64,000 nt of DNA, from contig NZ_BDCE01000107.1 in the NCBI RefSeq assembly GCF_001613345.1, positions 1 through 64,000 on the forward strand. Direction: 5' to 3'. Made by a program: the position numbers and the translations under genes. This document shows positions 1 to 8,299 of this stretch, one piece after another (position 1 is the first letter of the stretch; each line of letters begins with the position of its first letter). Source of the DNA: Nocardia uniformis NBRC 13702 (GTDB lineage: Bacteria; Actinomycetota; Actinomycetes; Mycobacteriales; Mycobacteriaceae). Under the pieces are notes generated by a model. That model saw only the letters and a program-made list of their open reading frames with translations, did not search any database and was not told the DNA's origin.

Positions 1-1
1 A

Positions 2-124
2 CAATGGATTCCACCCGACTACTACGACCGGCACCGCCGCCCCCGCACCAACCAGTTCCACCACCCAGGTGAATACCTGACACCGAACGAGCCGCCGGGC
101 TCGGCCTCGGATACGCCGCCATGA
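2..124 (+). CDS. C-terminal end of an unidentified upstream protein
   Basis: A reading frame is open from the window edge to a TGA at 122-124 and gives about 40 residues rich in Pro, Arg, His and Tyr, including PPDYYDRHRRPRTNQF. No family is recognised. It overlaps the acetyltransferase-like remnant that follows in another frame, so it may itself belong to decayed sequence. Upstream sequence is needed to tell. Confidence 0.25.
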   Translation, partial: QWIPPDYYDRHRRPRTNQFHHPGEYLTPNEPPGSASDTPP

Positions 125-319
125 CGAGTGGTCGCGACTCACGTGTGCGCCGCCGCAGACGAACTCCCCGACCAGCCAGGCCTCATCACGCCCCAGACGG
201 CCAACGAACGCTCACTGGGACTCGCGATCCGCCTAGGATTCCAGCCGGTCAGCAACTTCGAATGGTTCGACGCCCAGCAGACCCTGTGCCTGGCTGGCCT
301 GCATTCGTTCAACACCTGA
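91..319 (+). pseudogene. GNAT-like acetyltransferase C-terminal remnant, frameshifted
   Basis: Two frames join into one GNAT-like C-terminus. From 91 the frame reads AAGLGLGYAAMTS, like the acetyl-CoA loop of a GNAT enzyme. After about 127 the sense continues one frame over as VVATHVCAAADELP, then NERSLGLAIRLGFQP, which is the usual end of the fold (a residue-swap helix followed by 'lGF'). The catalytic N-terminal half is absent and the parts are out of frame, so I read it as a broken gene. Family assignment is by motif only. Confidence 0.45.
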
Positions 320-398
320 ACGACAGGTGATGCGGTCACCGAGACCCTGGATGGCGCCTTCGCCCGCGAGTTCGGCTCCGCAGGAGAATAATCGCCCT

Positions 399-1592
399 GT
401 GGGACAGGCCCCTCGTGAACTCGATCCACGAACGTCCGCCGCAGCGGCCTTCGGTGCCGAATTGCGCGATCGGCGCGTTCAGTCGAATCGATCATTGCGA
501 GAACTCGGACAGCTTGTCCTTGTCAGCGGCGATCTGCTCGGAAAGATCGAGAAGGGGCAACGTCGACCTCACTCGGACCTGGTGGAACGTCTCGACGCCG
601 TTCTCGAGACTCGGGGCGAATTGAAACGCCTCGCGGCGTTGTTCGTCGACTTCCGAGTCACCAAAAGTCTGGTGGCGGTACCCCTCTCGCCAGACGCAGC
701 TGTGGAGCAGATACGGAATCTGATCATGGAGGTCCGCGCTGCTGACCACGGCATGACAGCGGATCGCCTACGTGAAGTTGTCGGTCATGCCGAAGCCGCC
801 GAGGCGGTCGTATCGAAAGTAGCTCCGGCTCAACGGAAACCGCTATTGCGGATTGTGGCGGAGGCGTATCAGCTCGCGGGTTGGATGCTGTTCGACCAGG
901 GTCACGTGGCCGGTGCAGAGCGCACGTTCAGTAGGGCAAAGTCCGCCGCCGAACGCGCGGGCGCTCTGGATCTTGTTGCCTATATCGGAGGCCCGAACGC
1001 GGGGTTCATGAGCACCTGGGGCGGTGATCCCACATTGGGCGCGGAGCGGGCGTATGGCTCGCTGGCCTGGGCGAAGCGCAGTAGCAACCGACGCCTGACG
1101 GCTTTTGTCGCGACTATCGCTGCCCGCGCACATGCGCGGATGGGCGAGGCAGAGCTGTGTGTGCAGATGCTAGCCGACGCGGAGACCGAGCTCGAACGCC
1201 ATCGGGCCGAGGAGCCGGACCCGAATTGGCTGGCGGTATTCGACGAGGCGGCCTTGGCCGGGCATCGGGGTTCGTGTTGGCTCGATCTGGGAAACCCCCG
1301 CCAGGCTGCGGAGTTATTGCGGGAACAGGAGTCCACAAGCCCAATCATGTTCGTACGCAACAAGATTATCTGGCAGCTCGAGTACGCAGAAGCGAAATTC
1401 CGACTGGGCGACATCGAAGCTGCGGTCGTCAGCCTCGAGCAAACGCTCGATTATGCGGAACCGGGGCCGATCACTCCTCGGGTGATTCGGATGTTCCGTT
1501 CAATCGATATGAAGATGCGGGCGGAGGCTCGCGACGTCGCTGTCACGGCCACTCGAGAGCGGCTCCACGAGTTCATCGCGGGGCGCGCGTGA
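399..1592 (+). CDS. XRE-family transcriptional regulator with TPR-like C-terminal region
   Basis: The 397-residue protein has an N-terminal helix-turn-helix of the Xre/Cro type at about residues 18-75 (FGAELRDRRVQSNRSLRELG, then GKIEKGQRRP). A long all-helical region follows that resembles the TPR sensory part of Streptomyces/Nocardia regulators of this layout. I prefer the GTG at 399 because AGGAGA lies at 382-387; the frame is open back to an ATG at 327. The 3' end overlaps the convergent serine hydrolase gene by 20 bases. Proteins of this design often sit beside small targets, but no cognate partner is visible. Ligand unknown. Confidence 0.75.
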   Translation: MGQAPRELDPRTSAAAAFGAELRDRRVQSNRSLRELGQLVLVSGDLLGKIEKGQRRPHSDLVERLDAVLETRGELKRLAALFVDFRVTKSLVAVPLSPDAAVEQIRNLIMEVRAADHGMTADRLREVVGHAEAAEAVVSKVAPAQRKPLLRIVAEAYQLAGWMLFDQGHVAGAERTFSRAKSAAERAGALDLVAYIGGPNAGFMSTWGGDPTLGAERAYGSLAWAKRSSNRRLTAFVATIAARAHARMGEAELCVQMLADAETELERHRAEEPDPNWLAVFDEAALAGHRGSCWLDLGNPRQAAELLREQESTSPIMFVRNKIIWQLEYAEAKFRLGDIEAAVVSLEQTLDYAEPGPITPRVIRMFRSIDMKMRAEARDVAVTATRERLHEFIAGRA

Positions 1593-2880
1593 GTGGGTAA
1601 GTTGCCCACCGCAATTCGATGCCGTCCGTGGAGCTGGTGAGAATCAGCGACTCTCCCTGCAGACGGCCAGCGACCGCCCGGAAGCGTCCAGGTGCTTCCA
1701 CGCTGAACCGTGTATCGCTGGTCGCGGGATTGGAGGCGAGGCAGGCGTGCAGACCATCACGGCGCCACTGGAGCACTGTTTCGTCGGATTCGGACCACCA
1801 GCTGCCAAGGATCGCTCGCACGTCATCCGGGCACGGCAGCGCGGGCTCCCAGGCTGGCTCGGTGGGCACGGATCGAGCAGCGATCGCTTCCACGGCTATC
1901 CGAGTGGTGAGCTCATTGAGCGCGATGCCACGTGTCGCGTTGGTGAGGGCGACCACAGCGGTACCGCTGTCTCTGTCGATGCTCAGGGCGGATTGGAAGC
2001 CCGGCATAGCGCCGGTGTGACCAGCTAGGACACGGTCGGCGCGCTGTTCGAGGATCAGCCCCAAGCCCCAGCCTCGTTTCCATGTGCGGGTATCGACCAT
2101 GACCTGCAAGGTATGCATTGCGTTGATCACCTCGGGCGGCACAATGTCCGGTTCGCCACCGCACAGAGTGTGCCCCCAGCGCAGTAAATCTCCTGGCGTG
2201 GACCATAATTGGCCACCCATACCGACTGCGCCTTGATCCATGACGGGCTCGCGATGGACAGCGTCAGCGTACGGATCGAGGCGATACCCGACGACGGCAT
2301 TTCGGGGTGTACCCCAGCTCGTGCGGGTCAATTCCAAAGGCGCGAGCAGCATCTGGTCGATCGCGGTTTCGCAGGGTTGTCCGGTGACATGTTCGATGAT
2401 CTGTCCGATGACGGCATAACCCAGGTTGGAGTAGTGCCATCTCTGCCCCGGTGCGGCGACTGTTTCCACACGATCGAAAGCGTCCAGAAGCTCGGTGACC
2501 GACGGTCCCTGCATGCTCTCCCACATGTCGACGGGGGCTTCCCGTTGCAGACCGCTGGTGTGCGAGAGCAACATTCGGAGCGGGAGGTGTCCGAATGATG
2601 TGCCGGTCAGGTATCGGCCGATCGGGGCTTCGAGATCCAGATCGCCACGTGCGCACAACAACAAAGTCAGCGCTGCGGTAAAGGTCTTGGTAATCGAGCC
2701 GATCCGGTAGCTGTTCTCGCCGCTGGCGTGCACACGGTTCTCGATATCAGCGAAGCCCGCCGACGCCTCCGCGAGCAGTACGCCACCCACACCGACCGCG
2801 ACAGTCAGACTGGGCAATCGCCCGACGCCCTGTTCACGGGCTACATAAGCCGCCACCGTCGACTGGAGGTCGGTGTCCAT
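1573..2880 (-). CDS. Serine hydrolase of the class C beta-lactamase/penicillin-binding protein family
   Basis: The 435-residue protein has the class C signature: SITK (Ser nucleophile and Lys) near residue 65, YSN in HYSNLGYAVIG, and HTG in AGHTGAMPG. Family members act as esterases, D-aminopeptidases or DD-peptidases; true beta-lactamases are a minority, so resistance is not implied. No signal peptide is evident with the start chosen, suggesting a cytosolic enzyme. The frame is open up to 3096, but that would overlap the divergent gene at 3056. The ATG at 2880 is preceded by GGAGAGGGGC, hence the choice. Confidence 0.85.
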   Translation of the reverse strand: MDTDLQSTVAAYVAREQGVGRLPSLTVAVGVGGVLLAEASAGFADIENRVHASGENSYRIGSITKTFTAALTLLLCARGDLDLEAPIGRYLTGTSFGHLPLRMLLSHTSGLQREAPVDMWESMQGPSVTELLDAFDRVETVAAPGQRWHYSNLGYAVIGQIIEHVTGQPCETAIDQMLLAPLELTRTSWGTPRNAVVGYRLDPYADAVHREPVMDQGAVGMGGQLWSTPGDLLRWGHTLCGGEPDIVPPEVINAMHTLQVMVDTRTWKRGWGLGLILEQRADRVLAGHTGAMPGFQSALSIDRDSGTAVVALTNATRGIALNELTTRIAVEAIAARSVPTEPAWEPALPCPDDVRAILGSWWSESDETVLQWRRDGLHACLASNPATSDTRFSVEAPGRFRAVAGRLQGESLILTSSTDGIELRWATYPLTRAPR

Positions 2881-3055
2881 AGGCCCCTCTCCGTCCCTGA
2901 TCTCAGCATCCCATACAGCGTTGATCGGCCTGATGCAGACAAATTCTTTGTCCGCATCATTCCCCTTCCCGCGAATGTCCCTCCCGGACACGCTGGACAC
3001 AACGCCCGATGAGATTCCGGGGACTGGCTGTGTAGCAGCGAGAGGAAACATCAAC

Positions 3056-3385
3056 ATGACGAGACCGCGCGCGGTCGGATATCTGCGCCGCGACATCTCC
3101 GGTGTTCGTAAGGACTGGGATGAGAATCAAGTGCGCAGCCTTGCAGCCAAGTTCGGATATGACCTGTGCAAGATTTTCGTGTTCGGATCGAACACCGACC
3201 AACCGCTACATCGACTGCGGATCGCCGTAGAGCGCACACATGCCGACGCGGTGGTCGTGCCCAGCGTGGACCACTTCGCCGGCGGCCAGATCCCGACAGA
3301 GCTGCAAGCCGTCGCCACCATCATCACTGTTTCGCCGGAGCAGTCACTTCCCCGCAGCACCGCGCGTTGGGAGCTGAAACCTTGA
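3056..3385 (+). CDS. Resolvase-like small protein (degenerate serine-recombinase N-terminal fold)
   Basis: The 109-residue protein begins MTRPRAVGYLRRDISG and continues with a Rossmann-like pattern (ADAVVVPSVDHF, ATIITVSPE) resembling the catalytic domain of small serine recombinases. The catalytic Ser expected after the first strand (YxRvS) is not in its usual context: YLRRDISG carries Ser three residues late. There is no DNA-binding C-terminal domain. It is therefore probably not a functional recombinase. AGAGGAA lies just upstream of the ATG. It overlaps the next small gene by four bases (TTGA), indicating translational coupling. The function of this actinobacterial family is unknown to me. 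Confidence 0.65.
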   Translation: MTRPRAVGYLRRDISGVRKDWDENQVRSLAAKFGYDLCKIFVFGSNTDQPLHRLRIAVERTHADAVVVPSVDHFAGGQIPTELQAVATIITVSPEQSLPRSTARWELKP

Positions 3386-3573
3386 ACAGCTACATCAGTC
3401 ACGATGCGCCCTGCTACCCGGTGAAAAACCTAGAGCAAGCGAGGCGGGGCAGATACCTGCACGAGGAGTGTCCCGACGCCTGCGACGCGAAGCACTACTA
3501 CACAGCCCTGGTTCCGCAGCTGGAACGCCGCTCGGACAGAGCTGGATGGAATATTTGGACCACTCGGCAATGA
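3382..3573 (+). CDS. Small hypothetical protein coupled to the resolvase-like gene
   Basis: A 63-residue frame starts at TTG 3382, overlapping the stop of the preceding gene. GGAG at 3370-3373 is at good distance. The peptide is rich in Tyr, His, Arg and Cys (DAPCYPVKNLE, ECPDACDAKHYY) and has no membrane segment. Three Cys and several His could bind a metal, but the spacing matches no motif I know. Overlap and ribosome site support a real gene; nothing supports a function. Confidence 0.5.
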   Translation: MNSYISHDAPCYPVKNLEQARRGRYLHEECPDACDAKHYYTALVPQLERRSDRAGWNIWTTRQ

Positions 3574-3657
3574 ATAAACTTCCTCTCGGACCTCGCGATC
3601 GGGCTAGATCAAGTTCGGGTAGTTGAGTTATCGACGCCGCGACCATGCTAACGCCGG

Positions 3658-3819
3658 CATCAGTCCATCTTCGTTCCCTGGATCACCCGCCTCGCCGAGC
3701 CTGCGTCGTCCTGGGTTACCGGCGAGATAATCGTCATCGACGGCGGCAGCGTGCTGATTCTGATACGCACCGCGCGTCGCCCCCGGCCTTCTTCGGTAGA
3801 GCTACAGATGCAGTCGTAG
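3658..3819 (+). pseudogene. C-terminal remnant of a short-chain dehydrogenase/reductase
   Basis: The frame from 3658 to the TAG at 3817-3819 contains the classical SDR C-terminal segment: WITRLAEP, then SSWVTGEIIVIDGGSV. The usual continuation of an SDR ends a few residues later; here it runs on into unrelated sequence. A stop lies immediately upstream and there is no Rossmann or catalytic part. The remaining bases of the 3574-3898 gap hold nothing else I can recognise. Confidence 0.6.
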
Positions 3820-3898
3820 GTGCGGAGGGCGATCTTCGTCCGGCCGAGCTTATGGCCTTGTCACGTACGGTGTGATGTTGTGACGGAGGACGAGTCCG

Positions 3899-4690
3899 GT
3901 GAGCGGTGACCGTTTCACGTCGCGGGGTGGGTTCATCCGGCGAGTGCTGTTGCCACCAGACGGCCTGTCCGACCACTACCCGTTCACCCTGCCCGCTGTG
4001 CGGTACCTGGCCGACTCTGGTGGCATGGTGCTTCCGCCCGGAGTCACATTCCTGGTGGGAGAGAACGGCTCCGGTAAGTCGACCCTGCTCGAGGCGATCG
4101 CGGTCGCGGCGGGATTCAATCCGGAGGGCGGCAGCCGCAATTTCCGATTCGCCACCCGCGCCAGCGAGTCGTCACTGGGTGATCATCTGGTCCTGCACCG
4201 GAGTACCAGCAAGCCGCGCTCCGGATTCTTCCTGCGCGCCGAGTCGTACTACAACGTGGCGTCGGAGATCGAACGACTCGACCGGGCGGGCGGTCCGCCG
4301 CTATTACCCGCCTACGGCGGCGTCTCGCCGCACGAACGCTCCCACGGTGAATCATTCGTCGACCTGCTGACCCATCGCTTCGGGCCGCGGGGCCTGTATC
4401 TGCTGGACGAGCCGGAGGCAGCGCTGTCGGTTCGTGGATGCATGGCCGTGCTCGCGCGCTTGGCCGAACTCACCGACCAGGGATGCCAGATCATTGTGGC
4501 CACCCATTCCCCGATCCTGCTCGCGCTGCCGGGTGCGGCCATCCTCGAGATCGCCGACGACGGCAGCATCGGCGCGGTGAACTACGACCAGGCACTGCCG
4601 GTCCGGCTCACTCGCGACTTCCTCGCCGCCCCCGACAAGTTCCTGCGGTACCTGTTGAGCGACGATGATGACGAGCCCGGCGCGCGCTGA
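3899..4690 (+). CDS. AAA-family ATPase (stand-alone ABC-type predicted ATPase)
   Basis: The 263-residue protein has one ABC-like ATPase core: Walker A GENGSGKST near residue 57, Walker B GLYLLDEPEAALS near 165, and a switch histidine in IIVATHSPILLA. It resembles the small 'predicted ATPase' group that lacks membrane partners. The usual ABC signature is replaced by SPHERSHGE. The GTG start at 3899 follows GGAGGA at about 3885. No partner gene is adjacent; the neighbours are an SDR remnant and a divergently ending DinB-like gene. The substrate is unknown, and DNA-repair-type or antiphage roles would be guesses. Confidence 0.8.
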   Translation: MSGDRFTSRGGFIRRVLLPPDGLSDHYPFTLPAVRYLADSGGMVLPPGVTFLVGENGSGKSTLLEAIAVAAGFNPEGGSRNFRFATRASESSLGDHLVLHRSTSKPRSGFFLRAESYYNVASEIERLDRAGGPPLLPAYGGVSPHERSHGESFVDLLTHRFGPRGLYLLDEPEAALSVRGCMAVLARLAELTDQGCQIIVATHSPILLALPGAAILEIADDGSIGAVNYDQALPVRLTRDFLAAPDKFLRYLLSDDDDEPGAR

Positions 4691-4729
4691 CACGCACATC
4701 CGACCGCACAGCACCGACGGGGCTATCGG

Positions 4730-5323
4730 CTATCTGCCGGGCCGACGGCCCAGGTAGGCGGCCAGCCGGATGTAGGCGTCGGCGTCGGCGGACACCGCGA
4801 TGGCCGGACCGAATGGCCCCTGTCCGCTGCGTGTTTCCGGCGGGGCGAACTTCGGGAACGCATCCAACGCCCGTACGGCAAGGTCCGGGTCCAGTTCGCT
4901 GAGCCGTCCGGTGGCATGGGCGAGGTCCCAGGCATGCGCCGTGAACTCATGGGTGTACGCGTCCAGGGCGACGCGGCCGGGCAGGGTTGCCCACGGCAGG
5001 GTGACCATGCGGTCGAGCATCTCGTCGGCGGCCCAGACTCGCTCGACGTCGCTGCGCGCCTTGGTGAATGCGTCGGCCCAGTCGGTGTCGGCGATGCCGT
5101 CGATCACGTCGGCGATCTCCCGTGCGTCCCCTCCGGCCCCGACCCTGGCAATCTTGTACAGCACCGAGATCATGTGTCCGAGCAGCGCGCGTACGTCGTA
5201 GTCGGCGCAGGGTGTGCTGTTGCCGAGTTCGTCGGGACGCACCGCTTCGACCTGCTTCTCGGCTTGATCCACCGCCCGGGCGAAGACTGGGCGCGGATCG
5301 TCAACTGGCGGTGTGGTCGTCAT
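4730..5323 (-). CDS. TIGR03086-type DinB/mycothiol-dependent enzyme family protein
   Basis: The 197-residue protein matches the actinobacterial TIGR03086 family: maleylpyruvate isomerase N-terminal-like, a four-helix DinB fold. The metal-binding histidines expected of the fold are visible in LLGHMISVLYKIA and in YTHEFTAHAWDLAHATGR. Relatives use mycothiol or a metal, but the reaction is rarely known. The frame is open far upstream (to 5809), yet the region above 5323 is low-complexity and lies opposite a real gene. The ATG at 5323, with AAGG before it, gives the normal family length. Confidence 0.8.
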   Translation of the reverse strand: MTTTPPVDDPRPVFARAVDQAEKQVEAVRPDELGNSTPCADYDVRALLGHMISVLYKIARVGAGGDAREIADVIDGIADTDWADAFTKARSDVERVWAADEMLDRMVTLPWATLPGRVALDAYTHEFTAHAWDLAHATGRLSELDPDLAVRALDAFPKFAPPETRSGQGPFGPAIAVSADADAYIRLAAYLGRRPGR

Positions 5324-5482
5324 GATGGCGACCTTAGAAGGGTGCACCGACACCGGAACCACCCGCGAGCACGGCTGGGGAGCATGGAGCCCTACCTCGA
5401 TTCGGCGTACCCGCTCGGGCGTCATGGTTTGCCTGTTCGTGTCTGTAAAATGTACGCAGCCAAGCATTTTCGGGGGTGAATA

Positions 5483-5890
5483 ATGCACGCAGGCTTTCAG
5501 GCCATCCTTGCGATCGCCGTCGGACTGGTGATACTCACAGGGGTGGTGCGCGAGGTGACCGCCTGGTTGCGGATGCGGCGACGGCTGCGTCGCACCACGG
5601 CGGTGGTAGTCGGGACACAGCAGTGGGGAGCGGCGGATCCCGGAGTGACGGCCCGGTCGGGTGTTTTCGAGTTCGTCACCGACCGTGGTGAGCGGGTGCG
5701 GGCGAGCAGTTCGTTCTACGCGGGACGCGGGCCGCGGGTAGGCCGGACGCTCGGGATCGTTTACGACCCGGAGAATCCGTGGGGATACGCCGAACGCACC
5801 GGCGTGCACGGCGCGAAACTCGCTCTCGCACCAGCACTTACGGTGCTCGGAGTTTTCATTCTGACCGAGGGAGTACGCTACCTACTCTGA
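5483..5890 (+). CDS. DUF3592 membrane protein
   Basis: This is a 135-residue protein with an N-terminal membrane helix (about residues 5-25), a basic stretch RMRRRLRRT, a soluble beta-rich middle (VFEFVTDRGERVRASSS, VGRTLGIVYDPENP) and a second helix at the C-terminus. The 'v.YdP.nP' pattern between two helices is the hallmark of DUF3592. Function is unknown. A possible -10 (TAAAAT at about 5446) and a GGGGGTG site lie upstream, so it is probably transcribed alone. Confidence 0.75.
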   Translation: MHAGFQAILAIAVGLVILTGVVREVTAWLRMRRRLRRTTAVVVGTQQWGAADPGVTARSGVFEFVTDRGERVRASSSFYAGRGPRVGRTLGIVYDPENPWGYAERTGVHGAKLALAPALTVLGVFILTEGVRYLL

Positions 5891-5985
5891 ATTGCGAACC
5901 GGCTATGGCCACCGGCAGCTTCAACGCCTCGCGTTGTGGGATCGGCGATTTCAGCCTGAGCTGCATGATGGGCTGGTCCGAATCG

Positions 5986-6358
5986 TCACCAGGGCAGTGG
6001 GCCGTCCTCGCTGAAGAATCCACCGGTCGGTCCGTCCGCGCCGACAGTCGCCAGCCGCACCAGGACCGCGGCGCCCTGCGCGATCGTCAGGAATCCGGTG
6101 TGATTGTTGCTGTCGGTGTCGACGTAGCCGGGGGCTACGGCATTGACAAGGATGCTCTCCTTGCGTAATTCGTTGGCGTACTGCACGGTCAGCGCGGTGA
6201 GCGCGGCTTTGGACGGGGTGTATGCAGCCGAGGGCAGCAGCCCGGCGAAGGGGCCGTTCGGATCGCTGACGAGGGTCACCGACGCGGCGTGGCTGGCGAC
6301 ATTGACGATGCGCGGCGACGGTGACCGCACCAGCAGCGGTAGCAGGGCATTGGATGGA
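5986..6358 (-). pseudogene. N-terminally deleted short-chain dehydrogenase/reductase
   Basis: The translated piece starts abruptly at SNALLPLLVRSPSPRIVNVA and then has the SDR active-site pattern (SAAYTPSKAAL, the YxxxK) and the C-terminal DGPTGGFFSEDGPLPW. The NAD(P)-binding TGxxxGIG half is missing. Upstream of about 6358 the frame continues only through unrelated sequence to an ATG at 6420. About 120 residues of a normal SDR are therefore gone. The flanking 5891-5985 and 6421-6615 intervals show no gene. Confidence 0.65.
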
Positions 6359-6615
6359 AGTTGAACGATCGCTAGACGCCTCGAGCGCCCCCCCTGTGAC
6401 AGCACGGCACTGTGACACATGCCACTGATCAGCGGCGTCGCAAGACGGTCGGACAGCGCGCCCAGCCCTGAGCAGATACCGCGTGCGGTAGCAAGCCCGG
6501 CAGTGCCGAATCGGATACAGTGACACTAGGAGCATCGAAATCAGCTGTGGCACAATCGATCCAGACTTTTCTAGCCGGGGGATCGCCGCTTTGACCGGCG
6601 CGCTATGCTGCGGTC

Positions 6616-7287
6616 GTGGGAATGGTTCCGAATACCGACGGCTGGCTGGAAGACACGCGGGCGTCGTACAACACCGTCGCGGCCAGTTACGCAGAACTGA
6701 CGCGTCACCTCCTGGATGAATCGCCCGAAGAGCGTGCTGCCCTATCGCTATTCGCCGATCTGGTGCGTGTCCAGGGCGGCGGGCCGGTCGCGGACGTGGG
6801 ATGTGGGACGGGCAGGATCACGGCTCACCTGAGTCGACTGGGCGTGGACGTGTTCGGAATCGACCTGTCGCCCAGCATGATCGAGGTAGCTCGGCGTGAT
6901 TTCCCCGATCTCCGATTCGACCTCGGATCCATGACGAACCTCGCGCTAGCGGACGCCTCGATGTCGGGACTGGTCGCGTGGTACTCGCTGATCCACATCC
7001 CGGATGATGAGATCGGTTCGGTGCTCGCGCATTTCCAGCGAGTGCTTCGCCCCGGCGGGCCACTGTTGGTCGGCTTCCACGTCGGAGACGAGTCGCACTT
7101 GATGACGCGGGGCTACGGCGGGCATGCAATGAACCTCTACGTCCATCGTCGCCAGCTCAGCCATATGTGTGCGTGGCTCGAGGCATCCGGCTTCGCCATC
7201 GAGGCATCCAGAACTCTCACCTCAGCCGAAAGCCAGCTGGGGGGAATCATTCTCGCGCGCCGTCAGGTCGGCGATCCCGAAAGCTGA
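6616..7287 (+). CDS. Class I SAM-dependent methyltransferase
   Basis: The 223-residue protein has methyltransferase motif I as VADVGCGTGRITAHL (about residues 58-72), an acidic ribose-binding position in FGIDLSPSMIEVAR, and motif IV/post-IV YSLIHIPDDEIGSVLAHFQRV. This is the ubiquitous small-molecule (UbiE/Methyltransf_11-like) type. The substrate cannot be read from sequence. Start is GTG 6616; an ATG two codons later is possible. It ends 18 bases before a convergent aminoglycoside-phosphotransferase-like gene. Confidence 0.85.
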   Translation: MGMVPNTDGWLEDTRASYNTVAASYAELTRHLLDESPEERAALSLFADLVRVQGGGPVADVGCGTGRITAHLSRLGVDVFGIDLSPSMIEVARRDFPDLRFDLGSMTNLALADASMSGLVAWYSLIHIPDDEIGSVLAHFQRVLRPGGPLLVGFHVGDESHLMTRGYGGHAMNLYVHRRQLSHMCAWLEASGFAIEASRTLTSAESQLGGIILARRQVGDPES

Positions 7288-7305
7288 TCTCGCCGTACAC
7301 GACAC

Positions 7306-8085
7306 TCATGCCCGGCTGTTCAGTTCCCGTAGGTCTCGCATGGCTCGGGCCCTCAGCACGTCGACCTCACAGCCCGGCGAGGTCGGGTCGAAGCCGTGCT
7401 CGACCAACCAGCGGACCCCCAGCAGGCTGCGCAGTGACCACCAGGCGCGGATCACGTCGAGGTCGACGTCGGTGCCGTAGCCCGCGATAACGTCGCCGAG
7501 ACGCTCCTGATGTCCGAGCGTCAAGGTGGCGAGGTCGAACAGGGCATCGCCCGGGGCCGCCTCGGACCAGTCGATCACGCCGGTGATCTCGTCACCGTCG
7601 ACGAACACATGGGAGAGTTGCAGGTCACCGTGCGTGAACACCGGTTGCCACGGCCGGAGCGCGGCCTCGGCAACCCGGCGGTTGTGCATGACCACCTCGG
7701 GAGGAAGCACGCCGTTCGTGACGAGCCACGCGCATTCGCTGTCGAGCTGGGATGTCGTCTCGTCAAGGCTGCGGCCAGACCACGGCGGCAGTGGCGCGTC
7801 GTGCAGCACCCGTAGGGCGGCACCCGCCGCGACCCACGCCCCCGCCGATGCGGTCGACGGTTCGCCGAGGCGGCCGAGTGCCGTCCCGGGTAGCGCGGCG
7901 AGCGCGACCACGGGCGGCTTGCGCCACAGCACCTCCGGAGTCGGGATCGGCGCCCTGGCCATCGCCTCGACCTCGATGTCGGTGCGCGCCTGATCAGCGT
8001 CGATCTTTAGAAATACGTCACCGACGCGCAAGGTCGCGCGCTCGTGATGGGCGACGACAACCTCGACTTCCTCCACGTCGGTCAT
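7306..8085 (-). CDS. Aminoglycoside phosphotransferase (APH) family protein
   Basis: This 259-residue kinase-like protein has the APH catalytic loop in FTHGDLQLSHVFVDG (Asp of HGD; His in place of the usual Asn) and the metal-binding Asp in GVIDWSEAAPGD. APH-fold enzymes phosphorylate antibiotics, sugars or small alcohols, so resistance is only one possibility. The ATG at 8085 gives a normal N-terminus (MTDVEEVEVV). The longer frame to 8199 adds a Pro/Arg-rich stretch without family character. No clear ribosome site precedes 8085, so translation may be leaderless. The interval 8086-8299 has no other gene. Confidence 0.8.
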   Translation of the reverse strand: MTDVEEVEVVVAHHERATLRVGDVFLKIDADQARTDIEVEAMARAPIPTPEVLWRKPPVVALAALPGTALGRLGEPSTASAGAWVAAGAALRVLHDAPLPPWSGRSLDETTSQLDSECAWLVTNGVLPPEVVMHNRRVAEAALRPWQPVFTHGDLQLSHVFVDGDEITGVIDWSEAAPGDALFDLATLTLGHQERLGDVIAGYGTDVDLDVIRAWWSLRSLLGVRWLVEHGFDPTSPGCEVDVLRARAMRDLRELNSRA

Positions 8086-8299
8086 TATCGCGAGGATGAG
8101 CGCCAACGTCGCCGGGATTGATCGCGGGCAAATGTCCGGTGGGGCTCCGCGAATCCGCGAGTTCTTGCGCGATCCAGGCCGGACGGTGTCGACCGCCACG
8201 ACCTCACCGCGAACTCTGCTGGCCGACCGACACCGCGACCGAGTGACACGCGGATGGTGCGGGTGCGGTAATCAGTGATTCGCGGCTACGTTGGCCGTT

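Noticed and set aside
1573..8085. Beta-lactam or aminoglycoside resistance genes
   Set aside because: The class C-type hydrolase and the APH-fold kinase belong to wide families with mostly other functions; no resistance-specific feature is visible.
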